Assembly: GCF_004138395.1 (NCBI RefSeq)
Contig: NZ_PRLM01000001.1
Span: 112,315-176,314, forward strand
Origin: Candidatus Nanosyncoccus alces
Lineage (GTDB): Bacteria > Patescibacteriota > Saccharimonadia > Saccharimonadales > Saccharimonadaceae
Direction: 5' to 3'
Length of the DNA: 64,000 bases
The position numbers were made by a program, and so were the translations under genes. The notes below the pieces were generated by a model that saw only the letters and a program-made list of their open reading frames with translations, was not told the DNA's origin and ran no database searches. Below are positions 36,558 through 44,570 of the stretch, one piece after another. How positions within the stretch are numbered: position 1 is the first letter of the stretch; each line of letters opens with the position of its first letter.

Positions 36558-37230
36558 GGGCTGGCGCAAGATTACAAAGTGGGCGGTATGGTCAGCGCTG
36601 GGGGTGTTGCTTTTGGGGTTCTTCATAAGGGTGGCTACTTTTGAGGCAAATTATTATGGTGAGAAAGAAGGAAGTGAGAGGGCCGTAGCAGAACGTGTGA
36701 ATGAAGAGGGAGAATTGATCGAAGTTGAGCCTACGGAAGATGAAGCCCGCCAGTACACGGTGGCTCCGGATCGCCCGCGTTATTTAACGATAGAGAAGTT
36801 AGGGATTAATAAGGCGAGGATTCTGCCGATGGGAGTGAATGATAAGGGTGAGCTAGATACTCCTAATAACATTTTTGATGTGGGGTGGTATGAAGCGTCT
36901 GGTAAGCCGGGATTAGGGGGCACTATGATAATAGATGGTCATAACGGTGGACCTCATGTTTTGGGCGTGTTCAAGAGTCTACCAAGTTTGGCAGAAGGAG
37001 ATATTATTACGGTTGAGCGTGGTGATGGTGTCATATATAACTATAAAGTAGTTGAGAGCACGACTGTGGCACTGAGCGAATCAGATGAGTATATGGCGAC
37101 GGCAGCGAGGTCGCCGGAGCGCGGAAAAGAGTCGGTGACCTTGATCTCTTGCACTGGCGAGTGGTCGCAACAGCAGGGCACTTACTTGTCTAGGCAGTTT
37201 GTTAGAGCGGTTTTGGCTGACGGCAACTGA
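36541..37230 (+). CDS. Sortase (class E/F-like transpeptidase)
   Basis: 229 residues: N-terminal membrane anchor (about 14-34), a linker with acidic residues and the sortase beta-barrel (about 80-229). Catalytic residues: His in IIDGHNGGPHVLGVF, Cys in VTLISCTGEW, Arg in LSRQFVRAVL. Sortases attach secreted proteins carrying a C-terminal sorting signal to the cell surface. The close link with secY (17-nt overlap) suits a role in secretion. No LPxTG-type substrate is apparent in this window. Confidence 0.9.
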   Translation: MSLKIKGWRKITKWAVWSALGVLLLGFFIRVATFEANYYGEKEGSERAVAERVNEEGELIEVEPTEDEARQYTVAPDRPRYLTIEKLGINKARILPMGVNDKGELDTPNNIFDVGWYEASGKPGLGGTMIIDGHNGGPHVLGVFKSLPSLAEGDIITVERGDGVIYNYKVVESTTVALSESDEYMATAARSPERGKESVTLISCTGEWSQQQGTYLSRQFVRAVLADGN

Positions 37231-37280
37231 TTTTATGCTTTACAATCATAGAATTTTATGCTAAGATGGGTATGTAATTT

Positions 37281-37505
37281 ATGGCTAGTCAAAAGGAAGT
37301 GATAAAGCTCACGGGCAGTGTTGTTGAGGCGCTACCTAATACCCAGTTTCGGGTTGAACTCGAGAATGGTCATATTATTGTTGCTCACATGAGTGGAAAA
37401 ATGCGCAAAAATTATATCCGTCTTGTGCCGGGCGACAGAGTCGAGGTTGAGTTAACCCCTTACGATCTTACAAAGGGCAGAATCAGCTTTCGGCTCAAGG
37501 ATTAA
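37281..37505 (+). CDS. infA: Translation initiation factor IF-1
   Basis: 74-residue OB-fold protein; [39 protein letters not shown] and [19 protein letters not shown] are the IF-1 consensus. It occupies the ribosomal A site during initiation. The genes that follow (rpmJ, rpsM, rpsK, rpsD, rpoA, rplQ) are the alpha operon. A TAAGAT with TG one base before it lies 13 nt upstream, so the leader would be short. Confidence 0.97.
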   Translation: MASQKEVIKLTGSVVEALPNTQFRVELENGHIIVAHMSGKMRKNYIRLVPGDRVEVELTPYDLTKGRISFRLKD

Positions 37506-37635
37506 TATTAACTGTTGTATTTTTTACAACATTTATGGAAGTAGGCTAGATACTATTTGCAAAAGTATTTAGTTGTAATACTTTGTTAAGTGGTGTATAA
37601 AAGTACAGCGCTAAAAAGGAAAGGATTTTAACACG

Positions 37636-37752
37636 ATGAAAGTACGTGCAAGTGTTAAAAAAATCTCCCCAGATGACATTATTGTGCGCCGGAAGGGTGT
37701 GCTGCGTGTTATCAATAAGAAAAAACCTAAGAATAAGCAAAGGCAGGGTTAA
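37636..37752 (+). CDS. rpmJ: 50S ribosomal protein bL36, cysteine-free form
   Basis: 38 residues. It starts [14 protein letters not shown] and ends KNKQRQG; the usual protein has CEKC where this has SPDD, and the later Cys and His are also replaced, so the zinc ribbon is gone (C-minus form). RRKGVLRVI in the middle confirms the family. AAAGGAAAGG precedes the ATG. rpsM follows 5 nt later. Confidence 0.93.
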   Translation: MKVRASVKKISPDDIIVRRKGVLRVINKKKPKNKQRQG

Positions 37753-37757
37753 GATAT

Positions 37758-38144
37758 ATGGCTAGAATAGCTAGCGTTGTAATTCCGTCCGATAAGCAAG
37801 TATGGATTGCTTTGACCTATGTGTACGGCATCGGAACAACAACAAGTAAGAAAATCCTTGCGGAGGCTAAAATCGAGCCTACCACTCGGGTGAAAGATCT
37901 CACCGAGGCTGACGAACAAAAAATCAACGACATTATTTCGAAGAAATACCATGTTGAGGGTGATCTCCGACGCCTAGTGAGCAACAATATCAAACGTTTA
38001 AAGGATATCAATTCCTACAAGGGAATGCGTCACAAGGCGAAATTACCAGTCAACGGCCAGCGTACTCGTACGAATGCACGTACTCGTAAGGGTAAGGCGA
38101 TCGCGGTCGGTGGGGCACAACCTAAAGCAGCAAGTAAGACTTAA
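37758..38144 (+). CDS. rpsM: 30S ribosomal protein uS13
   Basis: 128 residues with the S13 helix-turn-helix core: [18 protein letters not shown], a variable helical middle, [25 protein letters not shown] and the C-terminal [11 protein letters not shown] that contacts P-site tRNA. Normal length and position in the alpha operon. Confidence 0.97.
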   Translation: MARIASVVIPSDKQVWIALTYVYGIGTTTSKKILAEAKIEPTTRVKDLTEADEQKINDIISKKYHVEGDLRRLVSNNIKRLKDINSYKGMRHKAKLPVNGQRTRTNARTRKGKAIAVGGAQPKAASKT

Positions 38145-38152
38145 GGAGTAAT

Positions 38153-38590
38153 ATGGCAGAAGAAGAGATTAAAACTACAACTGCTGTTGAAGCTACTGAG
38201 GCCGTGGCCCCAAAGACCAGGTCAAAGAAGGGTAAACGCATTGTGAATGCTGGAGCAGTGCACATTCAGGCCACTTTCAATAACACGATTATTAGTGTGA
38301 CAGATAAGACTGGGGGCGTGTTGACGGCTTCGTCTGCTGGAGCGAATGGTTTTCGTGGCTCCAAGAAGGGCACGGCGTTTGCGGCAGGTGTTGCAGCAGA
38401 AAAAGCTTTAGAGCTAGCTAAGAAAAATCACGCATTGAACTCTGTGGATGTATATGTGTCAGGGATTGGTTTGGGGCGTGATGCGGCAGTTCGTGCGATT
38501 TCGGCGGCAGGAATTAAAATTGATAGTATTACTGATGTAACCCCGATTGCGCATGGTGGTGTGCGACCGAAGGGAGAAAGGAAACCGTAA
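38153..38590 (+). CDS. rpsK: 30S ribosomal protein uS11
   Basis: 145 residues. An N-terminal Thr/Ala/Glu/Lys extension (about 1-28) precedes the S11 core: GAVHIQATFNNTIISVTD, GFRGSKKGTAFAAG and PIAHGGVRPKGERKP at the end. It forms part of the 30S platform. GGAG upstream; the stop overlaps the rpsD start. Confidence 0.97.
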   Translation: MAEEEIKTTTAVEATEAVAPKTRSKKGKRIVNAGAVHIQATFNNTIISVTDKTGGVLTASSAGANGFRGSKKGTAFAAGVAAEKALELAKKNHALNSVDVYVSGIGLGRDAAVRAISAAGIKIDSITDVTPIAHGGVRPKGERKP

Positions 38591-39207
38591 TGGCAAGGGA
38601 TCATTCTCCAATAGTTAAGCAGAGTCGTCGTGAAGGCTATGCTTTGGCGCCAAAAGCGCATAAAATAATGGCAAAAAAGTCTGGCATTCCTGGTGAGCAT
38701 GGTGATATGCGCGTACGTGGCGGTAGTTTGTACTTGACTCAGCTACGTGAGAAGCAAAAAGTGCGCCGTATGTATGGTTTGCTAGAGAAGCAATTTGCAA
38801 AATTGATGAAAGAAGCTCAAAAGGCTAACGGTTTGACGGGCGAGAAACTTTTAGAATTCTTGGAACGTCGCGCAGATAACGTAGTGTTCCGTTCTGGGTT
38901 TGCTTTGACCCGACGCCAGGCCAGGCAGCTAGTGAGCCATGGGCATTTTCTATTAAACGGTCGACGTATTGATATTCCGTCAATCCGTTTGAACCCGGGT
39001 GATGTTTTAGAGGTTCGTCCTAAATCTACCAAATCTGAATACTTCAAAAATCTTCCGAACATTATAGGGGCATCGAATGTAACGCCACTTTCGTGGTTGA
39101 AGGTCGACGCGAAGAAAATGAAAATTGAAGTTACCGGTTTACCGAAGCGCGAGGAAGCTGAGGCTGGTATTAATGAACAACTAATCGTTGAGTATTACTC
39201 ACGCTAA
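38590..39207 (+). CDS. rpsD: 30S ribosomal protein uS4, zinc-free form
   Basis: 205 residues; start overlaps rpsK by one base. The S4 domain is clear: LEFLERRADNVVFRSGFALTRRQARQLVSHGHFLLNG and the C-terminal INEQLIVEYYSR. The N-terminal zinc-binding Cys cluster found in many S4 proteins is absent (HSPIVKQSRREGYAL has no Cys). It nucleates 16S folding and in other bacteria represses the alpha operon. Confidence 0.97.
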   Translation: MARDHSPIVKQSRREGYALAPKAHKIMAKKSGIPGEHGDMRVRGGSLYLTQLREKQKVRRMYGLLEKQFAKLMKEAQKANGLTGEKLLEFLERRADNVVFRSGFALTRRQARQLVSHGHFLLNGRRIDIPSIRLNPGDVLEVRPKSTKSEYFKNLPNIIGASNVTPLSWLKVDAKKMKIEVTGLPKREEAEAGINEQLIVEYYSR

Positions 39208-39219
39208 GGAGAGAATTAA

Positions 39220-40170
39220 ATGACTACAAAGAACATTCATGAAGCCAACCTTGACAGTGTGAAAGAGCTTGGTGAGAATAGTGCCGAGTTTGTTATCAAG
39301 CCGCTTTACTATGGCTATGGTAATACATTAGGGAATTCTCTACGTCGAGTACTTCTTTCTAGCGTGAAGGGCGCTGCGATTACGGCTTTTTCGATTGAGG
39401 GGGCTACCCATGAATATACTACTATTCCTGGGGTGCGCGAAGATGTAGTAGATATCATGTTAAACCTCAAGAATATTCGTTTTAAGTGCCACACGGATGC
39501 ACCAGTGGAACTAACCCTCGAAATGAAAGGCGACAAACAATCAGAGAAGGATGGGGATAAGCGCGTTGTAGCTGGGGATATCAAGCTCCCAGCGGAGGTG
39601 GAAGTTGCTAATCCGAACCAGACGATTTGTCATATTGATGATCCAAAAATGGTGCTCAAGATGCGCTTCATCGTAGAAACTGGTCGTGGATATCTTACGA
39701 TTGAACAAGCCAGTGAAGACCGAGTCCATAGTGATATGATAGCAATAGATGCAGTATTTACACCGGTCTTACGTGTACGCTATAAGGTAGAAAATACTCG
39801 TGTTGGTCAGGATACTAATTTGCAGCAGTTAACGTTAACTGTGGATACAGATGGTACGATTACTCCACGTGAGGCGTTCGAAGAGGCGGCAGCTATCTTG
39901 GTAAACCAGTATGCTGCTCTAGCAGGAAGCACGAAGGTTGAATCTGTTCCTGCACCAGGGTCAAAGCAAGATGAAGACGATTCCGGACTTATGCTTCCAA
40001 TTGAGGAATTAGATTTGTCTGCTCGTACGGCTAATGCTTTGCTGAATAACGATATCAAGACGATTCGTGATTTAGTAACTTTGTCAGAAACCGACCTAAA
40101 GGATTTGAAAGGTTTCGGCCAAAAGGCATTAGACGAAGTAAAAGAAAAGTTAACGGAGTTAAATATTTAA
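39220..40170 (+). CDS. rpoA: DNA-directed RNA polymerase alpha subunit
   Basis: 316 residues. N-terminal dimerisation domain with PLYYGYGNTLGNSLRRVLLSS; a linker; and a C-terminal domain (about 260-316) with LSARTANALLNNDIKTIRDLV and DLKGFGQKALDEVKEKL, the helix-hairpin-helix that binds UP elements and activators. So activator-dependent promoters are possible. Standard place before rplQ. Confidence 0.98.
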   Translation: MTTKNIHEANLDSVKELGENSAEFVIKPLYYGYGNTLGNSLRRVLLSSVKGAAITAFSIEGATHEYTTIPGVREDVVDIMLNLKNIRFKCHTDAPVELTLEMKGDKQSEKDGDKRVVAGDIKLPAEVEVANPNQTICHIDDPKMVLKMRFIVETGRGYLTIEQASEDRVHSDMIAIDAVFTPVLRVRYKVENTRVGQDTNLQQLTLTVDTDGTITPREAFEEAAAILVNQYAALAGSTKVESVPAPGSKQDEDDSGLMLPIEELDLSARTANALLNNDIKTIRDLVTLSETDLKDLKGFGQKALDEVKEKLTELNI

Positions 40171-40171
40171 T

Positions 40172-40603
40172 ATGCATCGCCACGGATATAAAGGCCGAAA
40201 GTTTGGCCGCGAAACCGATCAGAGGCTAGCACTCACGCGTGGGTTGATGTGTTCTCTGATAAAATATCAATCAATAACGACTACGCTTGCGCGCGCAAAG
40301 GAAATTCGTCGTTCAACTGAGAAGTTGATTACTATGGCAAAGAAAGGTGGGTTACACAATCGTCGTTTGATTATCGCAAGGTTGAACGATTTAGAAGCTG
40401 CTACATTGTTGATGGATTATATTGCGCCACAAATAAAGCGTGATTCTGGCTACTTGAGAATTGAACACGCAGGTTATCGTCGCGGTGATAATTCTGAGAT
40501 GGGAACGATTAGTTTTGTGGACGAAATATCATTTGACGAGCCAGAAGAAAAGCCGGCTAAGTCCGCAAGGACGACAAAGTCGGTGAAGAAGGAGGATAAA
40601 TAA
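40172..40603 (+). CDS. rplQ: 50S ribosomal protein bL17
   Basis: 143 residues; core 1-115 with MHRHGYKGRKFGRETDQR, LMCSLIKYQSITTTLARAKE and RIEHAGYRRGDNSEMGTISFVD. The last about 25 residues are a Lys-rich extension. It starts 1 nt after rpoA and overlaps rplM by one base. Confidence 0.97.
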   Translation: MHRHGYKGRKFGRETDQRLALTRGLMCSLIKYQSITTTLARAKEIRRSTEKLITMAKKGGLHNRRLIIARLNDLEAATLLMDYIAPQIKRDSGYLRIEHAGYRRGDNSEMGTISFVDEISFDEPEEKPAKSARTTKSVKKEDK

Positions 40604-41028
40604 TGAAAACTTATTCTCAAAAGGGTTCTGAAATTAAGCGCGAATGGTGGGTAGTGGATGCCTCTACTATGCCTTTAGGTAAATTGGCAGTAGTGATTGC
40701 TGATAAGCTAATGGGGAAATCAAAAGTTACCTATACGCCACACATTGATAACGGTGATTATGTTGTCGTTGTGAATGCCAAGAATTTGGTAGTAACTGGT
40801 GATAAGATGATTCAGAAGAAATACTATCGTCATAGTGGTTTCCCGGGTGGCTTGACAGAGTTGAGACTTGAAGAGGTAATCGAGAAGGATCCAGCCGTTG
40901 CTATAGCTGCAGCGGTGAAGGGTATGCTCCCGAAGAATAAATTAGCTGCTGAGCGTCTGAAGAGACTACGCGTCTTTGATGGGACAGAGCATGCACATGC
41001 AGCGCAAAATCCAAAGGAGATTAAATAA
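40603..41028 (+). CDS. rplM: 50S ribosomal protein uL13
   Basis: 141 residues. WWVVDASTMPLGKLAVVIADKLMGK, HIDNGDYVVVVNAKN, YYRHSGFPGGL and MLPKNKLAAERLKRLRVF are the L13 markers. It is an early large-subunit assembly protein. It is fused into the alpha operon directly after rplQ and overlaps rpsI by one base. Confidence 0.97.
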   Translation: MKTYSQKGSEIKREWWVVDASTMPLGKLAVVIADKLMGKSKVTYTPHIDNGDYVVVVNAKNLVVTGDKMIQKKYYRHSGFPGGLTELRLEEVIEKDPAVAIAAAVKGMLPKNKLAAERLKRLRVFDGTEHAHAAQNPKEIK

Positions 41029-41429
41029 TGGTTGCTATGAAGAAATACACCTATGGTTTAGGTCGACGGAAGGCTGCTACCGCCACTGCGCGACTTTATA
41101 AAGGTAAGGGTGAAATCAAGATTAACGACAAGCCGGCGTTAGAGTATCTTTCTGGTAATAAGACTTACTTGGCAGAGATTACTGATCCTTTAGCTCTTGC
41201 CGAAAAGCAAAAAGAGTACGACATCACGATTTTGGTGAAGGGCGGGGGTTTGGCAGGTCAAGTAGATGCCATTAAGCTAGCAATTTCAAAAGCTTTGGTA
41301 ATTGAGGCGCCAGATTTGCGTTCAGTGCTTAAGAAGGCCGGGATGATGAAGCGTGATCCGCGCGAAAAGGAGCGCAAAAAGTACGGTTTGCGTAGTGCTC
41401 GTCGTAGAGAGCAATTCTCAAAGCGCTAA
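41028..41429 (+). CDS. rpsI: 30S ribosomal protein uS9
   Basis: 133 residues. YGLGRRKAATATARLYKGKGEIKIN at the N-terminus and the basic tail ending RREQFSKR, whose last Arg reaches the P-site tRNA. ATG 41028 overlaps the rplM stop; ATG 41037 is a possible alternative. It is the last gene of the long infA-rpsI operon and is followed by a terminator. Confidence 0.97.
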   Translation: MVAMKKYTYGLGRRKAATATARLYKGKGEIKINDKPALEYLSGNKTYLAEITDPLALAEKQKEYDITILVKGGGLAGQVDAIKLAISKALVIEAPDLRSVLKKAGMMKRDPREKERKKYGLRSARRREQFSKR

Positions 41430-41442
41430 AAGCGTAATTTCA

Positions 41443-41471
41443 AAAATAAGCCCTACAAGGGCTTATTTTTA
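41443..41471 (+). terminator. Terminator of the alpha/rplM-rpsI operon
   Basis: Perfect 12-bp stem AAAAATAAGCCC / GGGCTTATTTTT, loop TACAA. The tRNA-Ala promoter TATAAT (41475-41480) begins 3 nt later. Confidence 0.92.
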
Positions 41472-41488
41472 TGGTATAATATAGGTAT

Positions 41489-41564
41489 GGGGCGTTAGCT
41501 CAGCTGATAGAGCGCGGCATTCGCATTGCCGAGGTCGCGGGTTTGATTCCCGCACGCTCCACCA
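41489..41564 (+). tRNA. tRNA-Ala(CGC)
   Basis: 76 nt with encoded CCA. Acceptor GGGGCGT/ACGCTCC has the G3-U70 pair that marks tRNA-Ala; anticodon stem CGGCA/TGCCG with loop TTCGCAT, anticodon CGC; T-loop TTTGATT. It reads GCG. TATAAT ends 8 nt before the first base. Confidence 0.95.
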
Positions 41565-41569
41565 GGATA

Positions 41570-41598
41570 TTGACAAGATAGCTTAAGTGTGATATAAT
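41570..41598 (+). promoter_or_regulatory. Perfect consensus promoter directly before a terminator
   Basis: TTGACA (41570-41575), exactly 17 nt, TATAAT (41593-41598). No gene follows on the plus strand; the predicted start falls inside the left arm of the next hairpin. Confidence 0.6.
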
Positions 41599-41599
41599 G

Positions 41600-41629
41600 A
41601 AAATATAGCCTGTCTCCGGGCTATATTTT
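41600..41629. terminator. Terminator of glyA (bidirectional)
   Basis: Stem AAAATATAGCC (41600-41610) / GGCTATATTTT (41619-41629), 8-nt loop. It ends glyA transcription on the minus strand and any transcript from the consensus promoter on the plus strand. Confidence 0.82.
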
Positions 41630-41642
41630 TGTATTTAGGCTT

Positions 41643-43028
41643 TTATATTCCAGGAACGGGAAATTTGAGGGCGAGGGTGCGGACTTCGCCTCTGATAGTC
41701 TCTAATTCAGCAGAGTAGTCTACAAGTCTTTCTTCGGTTTCGGCTTCAATACAAATATCGGCGACTTTCTTCATCCAAAGGGCAAGAGTTTTCATTTCAT
41801 CTTTGCCAAGTCCTCTAGTAGTGATAGCTGGAGTGCCAAGGCGTACGCCAGACGGGCGGAAAGCCCCGCCTTTATCAGTAGGGATAGCGTTGGCGTTGAG
41901 AGTAAGGCCAACTTTGTCGAGCGCTTTTTCATAGATTTTACCATCAAAGTTGAAACTATCTTTGACATTAGCGAGGATTAAATGGTTCTCTGTGCCGTCA
42001 CCTTGCAGGATGAAGCCGAGTTTTTTGAGCTCTGTAGCTAAAGTTTTGGCGTTATCGACGATATCTTTGGCATATTTTTTAAATTCTGGTTTTAGGGCCT
42101 CACCAAAAGCTACGGCTTTCGCTGCGATAATATGTTCGAGCGGTCCGCCTTGGGTCCCTGGGAAGGTAGAACGGTCGATTAAAATTGGAATATTATCGAG
42201 AGTCTTTTCGGGTTTTTTGAGCGGGGAGGCAACGTTGCCTTTTGATAGGATTAAACCGCCACGTGGGCCACGCAGTGTTTTATGCGTTGTGGTGGTCATT
42301 ACGTTAAAACCGTAGTCCAAAGGATTTGGATGGACCCCACCGGCAATTAGGCCAGCTACGTGGGCCATATCGGCCATCAGCAAACAATTTGGGATTTTAG
42401 CGGCAATTTTGGCAACACGGGCGAAATCTGGAATTTTCATGAATGCGGAATATCCAATTAAGATAATCTTGGGTTGTTCGGCTAAGGCTTTTTGTTCTAA
42501 TTCTTCATAGTCGATGTCGCCATGCTTGTTGACGCCATAGCTAATGAAATTATAAATTTTGGCAGAGCGGGTGACAGGAGCACCATGAGTAAGATGGCCG
42601 CCAGCCGGTAAACTCATAGCTAGAATTTTGTCTCCAGGTTCGCACCAGGCGAAGTAAACCGCTTCATTGGCGTTAGCGCCAGAGTGTGGTTGGACATTGG
42701 CATGATCAGCGTGGAAGAGCCGACAGGTTCGGTCGATAGCAAGGCGTTCGATGCGATCCACGTTGACTTGACCACCATAGTAGCGATAATTAGGTAGAAT
42801 TTTGGTGGCGATGTCTTTCTCTTTCCATTCTCTAAAATCTGGGTTATCACTGCGGCCGACGCCGATGCCATCAAAGTGAGGGTAGCCCTCGGAATACTTG
42901 TTAGTTAAAATAGAGCCCATGGCAGTGAGAACATCGGCTGAGACATAGTTTTCGCTAGGAATTAATTCTAAACCTTCGCTTTGGCGCTTTTTTTCTTTGT
43001 CGATTAGATCAAATACTGGATCTTGCAT
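41643..43028 (-). CDS. glyA: Serine hydroxymethyltransferase
   Basis: 461-residue PLP enzyme. LELIPSENYVSADVL, NKYSEGYP, VQPHSGANANEAVY, LMADMAHVAGLIAGGVHPNP and TTTTHKTLRGPRGG (PLP Lys in HK) are diagnostic. It converts Ser and tetrahydrofolate into Gly and methylene-THF. It is somewhat longer than the usual 415-420 residues. As third gene after thyA and folA it supplies methylene-THF for thymidylate synthase. AAGGAG precedes the ATG. Confidence 0.96.
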   Translation of the reverse strand: MQDPVFDLIDKEKKRQSEGLELIPSENYVSADVLTAMGSILTNKYSEGYPHFDGIGVGRSDNPDFREWKEKDIATKILPNYRYYGGQVNVDRIERLAIDRTCRLFHADHANVQPHSGANANEAVYFAWCEPGDKILAMSLPAGGHLTHGAPVTRSAKIYNFISYGVNKHGDIDYEELEQKALAEQPKIILIGYSAFMKIPDFARVAKIAAKIPNCLLMADMAHVAGLIAGGVHPNPLDYGFNVMTTTTHKTLRGPRGGLILSKGNVASPLKKPEKTLDNIPILIDRSTFPGTQGGPLEHIIAAKAVAFGEALKPEFKKYAKDIVDNAKTLATELKKLGFILQGDGTENHLILANVKDSFNFDGKIYEKALDKVGLTLNANAIPTDKGGAFRPSGVRLGTPAITTRGLGKDEMKTLALWMKKVADICIEAETEERLVDYSAELETIRGEVRTLALKFPVPGI

Positions 43029-43037
43029 AATTTCTCC

Positions 43038-43511
43038 TTATTTTTTAATGTATTTAGCGAAGGTATAGGTTAGATCATCTTCGGACCCTTTCTTAATTAT
43101 AGTTTTCTTATATTCGTTTTGATTAAAGTTTGGAAAGAAGGTATCGGCATCGGAAATGGCAGCATCGACTTCGGTAAGATAAAGATTTTTGGCGTATTTT
43201 AGGAGCTCATTGTAAACCATGCCGCCGCCGATTACAAAAATTTCTTCGTTGGTGTCTTTGTTTTGGGCGATAAAAGTCGGTAGATCCGAGATAGTGAGAT
43301 CAGCGCCTTCTACTGGGTTCCTAGAGATGACGATGTTTTTACGATTAGGAAGCTTGCCGGGTAGACTATCCCAGGTTTTGTGACCCATGAGGACTTTGTG
43401 GCCTTTGGTAGTGTCACGGAAAAATCTCATATCTTCTTTGATATGGAAGACTAGGCTGTTATTTTTGCCGAGTTCGTGATTTTTGCCGATGGCTGCGATG
43501 ATACTAAACAT
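43038..43511 (-). CDS. folA: Dihydrofolate reductase
   Basis: 157 residues. SIIAAIGKNHELGKNNSLVFHIKEDMRFFRDTTKGHKVLMGHKTWDS-type start (catalytic acid: the Asp or Glu of KEDM), VISRNP, IFVIGGGMVYNELL and EVDAAISDADTFFP match DHFR. It regenerates THF from the dihydrofolate made by ThyA. The start lies 1 nt after the thyA stop, with CGGAG upstream. Confidence 0.94.
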   Translation of the reverse strand: MFSIIAAIGKNHELGKNNSLVFHIKEDMRFFRDTTKGHKVLMGHKTWDSLPGKLPNRKNIVISRNPVEGADLTISDLPTFIAQNKDTNEEIFVIGGGMVYNELLKYAKNLYLTEVDAAISDADTFFPNFNQNEYKKTIIKKGSEDDLTYTFAKYIKK

Positions 43512-43512
43512 A

Positions 43513-44478
43513 CTACTCCGTGACTGGCATCTTGATGGTGCCGAGGTTTTCGTAATTTTCTAGGCGGATATCTTTGAGTTCACGGGAATTGTCAAACTTA
43601 TGGAAATTGGTGATGTCGGGATTGAGCCAGAGTTTTGGCGCAGCCGGTAGAGTACTGTTTTTTACGGCGGTATCATAGCGAGTGATTTGCTCGCGAATGC
43701 CATCAATTTGATTTTCATAAATGTGAGCATCATTGGTAATGAAGGTAAATTGACCCGGGCTGACACCGACGCACTGTGCAATTAAATGACAAAGTACGGC
43801 ATATTGGGCGATATTGAAGGGCAGTCCCAATGGGACGTCAGTAGAGCGGGATGTGACTAAGAGATTGAGCTTACCATCGATGAGATTCCACTGTGAGTTC
43901 CAGACGCAGCTGGGGAGGGCTGCGGTGGGCAGCCATTCGTTTTGCCAAAGTGATAAGACCATGCGACGGTTACCTGGGTTTTCTTTTAAGGTTTCGATGA
44001 GATTATCGATTAAGCGGTAGCGATTAACAATCCAGCCGTAGGCGGTGCCGATAGTGTGAGCGAAGTTCTCTTTTGGCTCGGTAGGGTGAGATTGAGCGTA
44101 GATTTCATTGATATTACGTCCTTGATAGGTACCATCTTCGGCAATTTCCCACTCATTCCAGATTTTGACTTTACGCTCTTGTAGCCAACGGACATCGTTA
44201 GACGCAACCTGGTAAATCCAGAGGAGTTCTAGAGTGGCTGATTTGAACCCAACTTTTTTAGAGACTAGAATGGGGAATTCTTCTGAGAGGTTAAATTGCA
44301 AAACTTGGTGTGGCAAACGAATAGTGCGGGCTCTGGAGGAACCTTGAGCGGTGTGGTCTGGTATGGCAGAAGCAGTAGTTTGGCTGCGAGCGTCGGACTC
44401 TTTGTAATTGGTGATTTTTTCGCCGTGATTCAGAATTCGCCGACAAAGGTCAATATATTGGTCGTCAAACTTGCTCAT
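43513..44478 (-). CDS. thyA: Thymidylate synthase
   Basis: 321 residues from ATG 44478 (GGAGGTAAA directly upstream; the longer open frame to 44610 runs through the promoter). The catalytic Cys is in ALPSCVWNSQW, a divergent form of LPPCHYAFQ; SRSTDVPLGLPFNIAQYAVL and ITNDAHIYENQ complete the dUMP/folate site. It methylates dUMP to dTMP with methylene-THF, producing dihydrofolate. First gene of thyA-folA-glyA; TATAAT at 44497-44502. Confidence 0.92.
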   Translation of the reverse strand: MSKFDDQYIDLCRRILNHGEKITNYKESDARSQTTASAIPDHTAQGSSRARTIRLPHQVLQFNLSEEFPILVSKKVGFKSATLELLWIYQVASNDVRWLQERKVKIWNEWEIAEDGTYQGRNINEIYAQSHPTEPKENFAHTIGTAYGWIVNRYRLIDNLIETLKENPGNRRMVLSLWQNEWLPTAALPSCVWNSQWNLIDGKLNLLVTSRSTDVPLGLPFNIAQYAVLCHLIAQCVGVSPGQFTFITNDAHIYENQIDGIREQITRYDTAVKNSTLPAAPKLWLNPDITNFHKFDNSRELKDIRLENYENLGTIKMPVTE

Positions 44479-44496
44479 TTTACCTCCGTTTTTTCG

Positions 44497-44502
44497 ATTA
44501 TA
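44497..44502 (-). promoter_or_regulatory. -10 of the thyA-folA-glyA operon
   Basis: TGCTATAAT on the minus strand (TATAAT 44497-44502), 18 nt before the thyA ATG with GGAGG between. It also lies just past the terminator of the HD gene. Confidence 0.65.
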
Positions 44503-44516
44503 GCACGAAAAGTGGG

Positions 44517-44547
44517 AAAAAGCCCCGAAATGTAGAATCTCGAGGCT
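44517..44547 (-). terminator. Terminator of the HD-domain gene
   Basis: Minus strand: AGCCTCGA / TCGGGGCT (8 bp, one G-U, 11-nt loop) followed by five T. Confidence 0.75.
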
Positions 44548-44570
44548 AGAGGGTGGAGGTGTTGAGATAA

